From: Clostridia bacterium
GTDB lineage: Bacteria > Bacillota > Clostridia > Oscillospirales > Acutalibacteraceae
Reading direction: 5' to 3'
Length of the DNA: 5,817 nt
NCBI GenBank assembly: GCA_900770165.1
Contig: CAAGJJ010000145.1
Coordinates: 1 to 5,817 of the forward strand
The first letter of the stretch is position 1. Each line of letters starts with the position of its first letter. Made by a program: the position numbers and the translations under genes. This document shows positions 5,100 to 5,817 of the stretch, piece after piece. A model generated the notes under the pieces. That model had not been told where the DNA came from and did not search any database. It was given only the letters and a program-made list of their open reading frames with translations.

Positions 5100-5118
5100 A
5101 AACATCAAATAAACATCA
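5100..5118 (+). repeat. Integrase arm-type repeats, right (two copies of AAACATCA)
   Basis: AAACATCA at 5100-5107 and 5111-5118, 11 bases apart and in the same orientation as the three left copies. The surrounding 25 bases (5098-5122) match 528-552 with one substitution. Together the two arrays mark the two ends of the element. Confidence 0.65.
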
Positions 5119-5140
5119 TTTTCAAGATGCAATTCTTTGA

Positions 5141-5168
5141 AACCCTTGTAAAATAAGGCTTTCCAAGA
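5141..5168 (+). repeat. Core-like imperfect repeat, right copy
   Basis: This stretch reads AACCCTTGTA, an AT spacer, then AAGGCTTTC (5155-5163). The first half is identical to 3370-3379 and the second half to 466-474 near the left end. It sits between the right arm-type repeats and the 14-bp core. It may be an integrase core-type binding site. Confidence 0.35.
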
Positions 5169-5173
5169 AAAAG

Positions 5174-5187
5174 ATATTATCTCTTTG
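5174..5187 (+). repeat. Proposed right attachment core (attR), 14-bp direct repeat
   Basis: ATATTATCTCTTTG, identical to 395-408. It lies 55 bases outside the right arm-type repeats. If both copies are the recombination core, the excised circle would be 4,779 bp. An 11-base insertion follows here (TTAACGTTTTG) before the AGAAC that directly follows the left copy. Confidence 0.5.
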
Positions 5188-5322
5188 TTAACGTTTTGAG
5201 AACATGAAAAGCCCATAAATAGGGGATTTGTGTATGGCAGTGTTGCATATGTGTTGTATGCGGTTGACTGTCCACACATTCCCAAGACTACTCATTACTT
5301 TAACAAAGAAAGGACTAATACT

Positions 5323-5562
5323 ATGAAAATACATTTTGCTTACTACAATCAATACAAGAACGGAATTGACATTGCTTTTGCTGATAATACACTTCCATTC
5401 TTATCCTATGCTGAAGCTGAAAAGAATCTCCATACTACACCTAACTCTCAAAGGCTAATTGATAACCTTGCAATTGATAATCCGCTTATGTATGCTACAC
5501 TTGCTCTCGATTGTGAATTGCAGGCTTGGTCTGATGCTATGGATGAGGATTGGAGTCCGTAA
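5323..5562 (+). CDS. 79-aa protein resembling DUF6061
   Basis: The gene is best started at 5323, where AGAAAGGA lies about 9 bases before the ATG; an upstream ATG at 5230 in the same frame has no ribosome binding site and would add an unlikely leader. The protein begins MKIHFAYYNQYKNGIDIAFADN, two beta-like segments, followed by a polar middle and the segment DNPLMYATLALDCELQAW, ending acidic (DAMDEDWSP). The layout (short beta N-terminus with a conserved F-D/A-D-N turn, then NDPL-YA-LAL helix) recalls DUF6061, small proteins of unknown function common in gut Clostridia, often beside mobile elements. The family assignment is from memory and tentative. It lies outside the proposed right core, so it is host or neighbouring-element DNA. 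Confidence 0.72.
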   Translation: MKIHFAYYNQYKNGIDIAFADNTLPFLSYAEAEKNLHTTPNSQRLIDNLAIDNPLMYATLALDCELQAWSDAMDEDWSP

Positions 5563-5584
5563 TCGTTTTCCTTACACATCCCTA

Positions 5585-5798
5585 TTACCAACTTTCCAAA
5601 ATTTCATTACTACATTCATTTCCTTTAGAATCCTTCCAGCTTGTAATAACTTTATACTTCTTTGAACTTTGCATATGTATTACAACATATTCCTCAAAAT
5701 TGCAACCCGGATTTAGTATTTCAAATGGCACTACTTCCTTCATGCAAATTATTTGATATTCTTCCGGTATTCTATAATCAACATTATATGCAATACCT
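5585..5798 (-). CDS. Unrecognised protein, C-terminal 70 residues
   Basis: An open minus-strand frame enters from the right contig end and stops with TAA followed at once by TAG (5582-5587). The 70 residues include IPEEYQIICMKEVVPFEILNP and a tail VITSWKDSKGNECSNEILESW. Codon choice is ordinary for this AT-rich genome, with A/T in most third positions. It would be the end of a longer gene converging on the 79-aa gene, with stops 22 bases apart. I do not recognise it. The true upstream sequence is missing because adapter begins at 5799. Plus-strand frames over the same bases lack ribosome binding sites. Confidence 0.5.
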
Positions 5799-5817
5799 AG
5801 ATCGGAAGAGCGTCGTG
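5799..5817 (+). other. Illumina adapter contamination
   Basis: AGATCGGAAGAGCGTCGTG is the exact beginning of the standard Illumina TruSeq adapter read-through sequence. It is not biological. The genomic sequence ends at 5798 or within a base or two of it. Confidence 0.97.

Larger units (their letters stand above)
4923..5322. other. Right non-coding and attachment region, no gene
   Basis: This 400-base stretch contains, in order, a long stem-loop (4949-5020), a minus-strand terminator (5061-5099), two arm-type repeats (5100-5118), a core-like repeat (5141-5168), the proposed right core (5174-5187) and about 135 bases of presumed host leader before the next gene. An open frame on the minus strand (5285-5091) crosses the attachment signals and is not called as a gene. 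No tRNA was recognised. Confidence 0.6.

Noticed and set aside
5091..5285. 64-codon open frame on the minus strand
   Set aside because: It covers the arm repeats and attachment core, has no clear ribosome binding site, and ends in the terminator stem. It is probably chance.
5459..5756. Plus-strand open frames (5459-5665 and 5550-5756)
   Set aside because: They lack ribosome binding sites and overlap the 79-aa gene or run antisense to the more protein-like minus-strand frame at 5585-5798.

Overview
The window is AT-rich DNA (about 30% G+C by eye) with strong AGGAGG-type ribosome binding sites. This, together with the gene types, points to a low-GC Firmicute of class Clostridia. The last 19 bases (5799-5817) are Illumina adapter sequence, so this is a short-read assembly contig whose right end is artificial.

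My reading is that most of the window is one small integrated element of about 4.8 kb. It is bounded by a 14-bp direct repeat (395-408 and 5174-5187) that I propose as the attachment core. Just inside each end lie phased AAACATCA repeats, three on the left and two on the right, which look like arm-type binding sites for the element's tyrosine integrase. Flanking DNA holds the start of a HAD-family hydrolase gene on the left (minus strand, cut by the contig end). On the right it holds a 79-aa gene resembling DUF6061 proteins and the end of an unrecognised minus-strand gene.

Inside the element the genes form two divergent units. Leftward: an XRE/Cro-CI type repressor (1712-2290) and a tyrosine integrase with all catalytic residues (546-1688). 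Rightward: an excisionase/AlpA-like HTH protein (2454-2624), an unknown 69-aa protein, a 157-aa protein with a His-Ile-His motif that might be a small HUH-type replication protein, a 142-base AT-rich non-coding gap with inverted repeats, an unknown 75-aa protein, a 123-aa HTH protein built like a small terminase subunit (TTG start), a 40-aa single-span membrane protein, and an unknown 218-aa protein. A hairpin region, a minus-strand terminator and the right attachment region follow.

The control region (2291-2453) carries a repeated 10-12 bp operator-like word on both sides of the divergent promoters, as expected for a lysogeny-type switch. The order (integrase, repressor, divergent promoter, xis-like gene, possible replication gene, small terminase-like gene) resembles phage-inducible chromosomal islands. 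However, no capsid, tail, large terminase, relaxase or FtsK-like gene is present. If it moves, it must rely on a helper, or move only by excision and integration. That interpretation is inference. The integrase, repressor, HTH proteins, adapter and repeats are read directly from the sequence.
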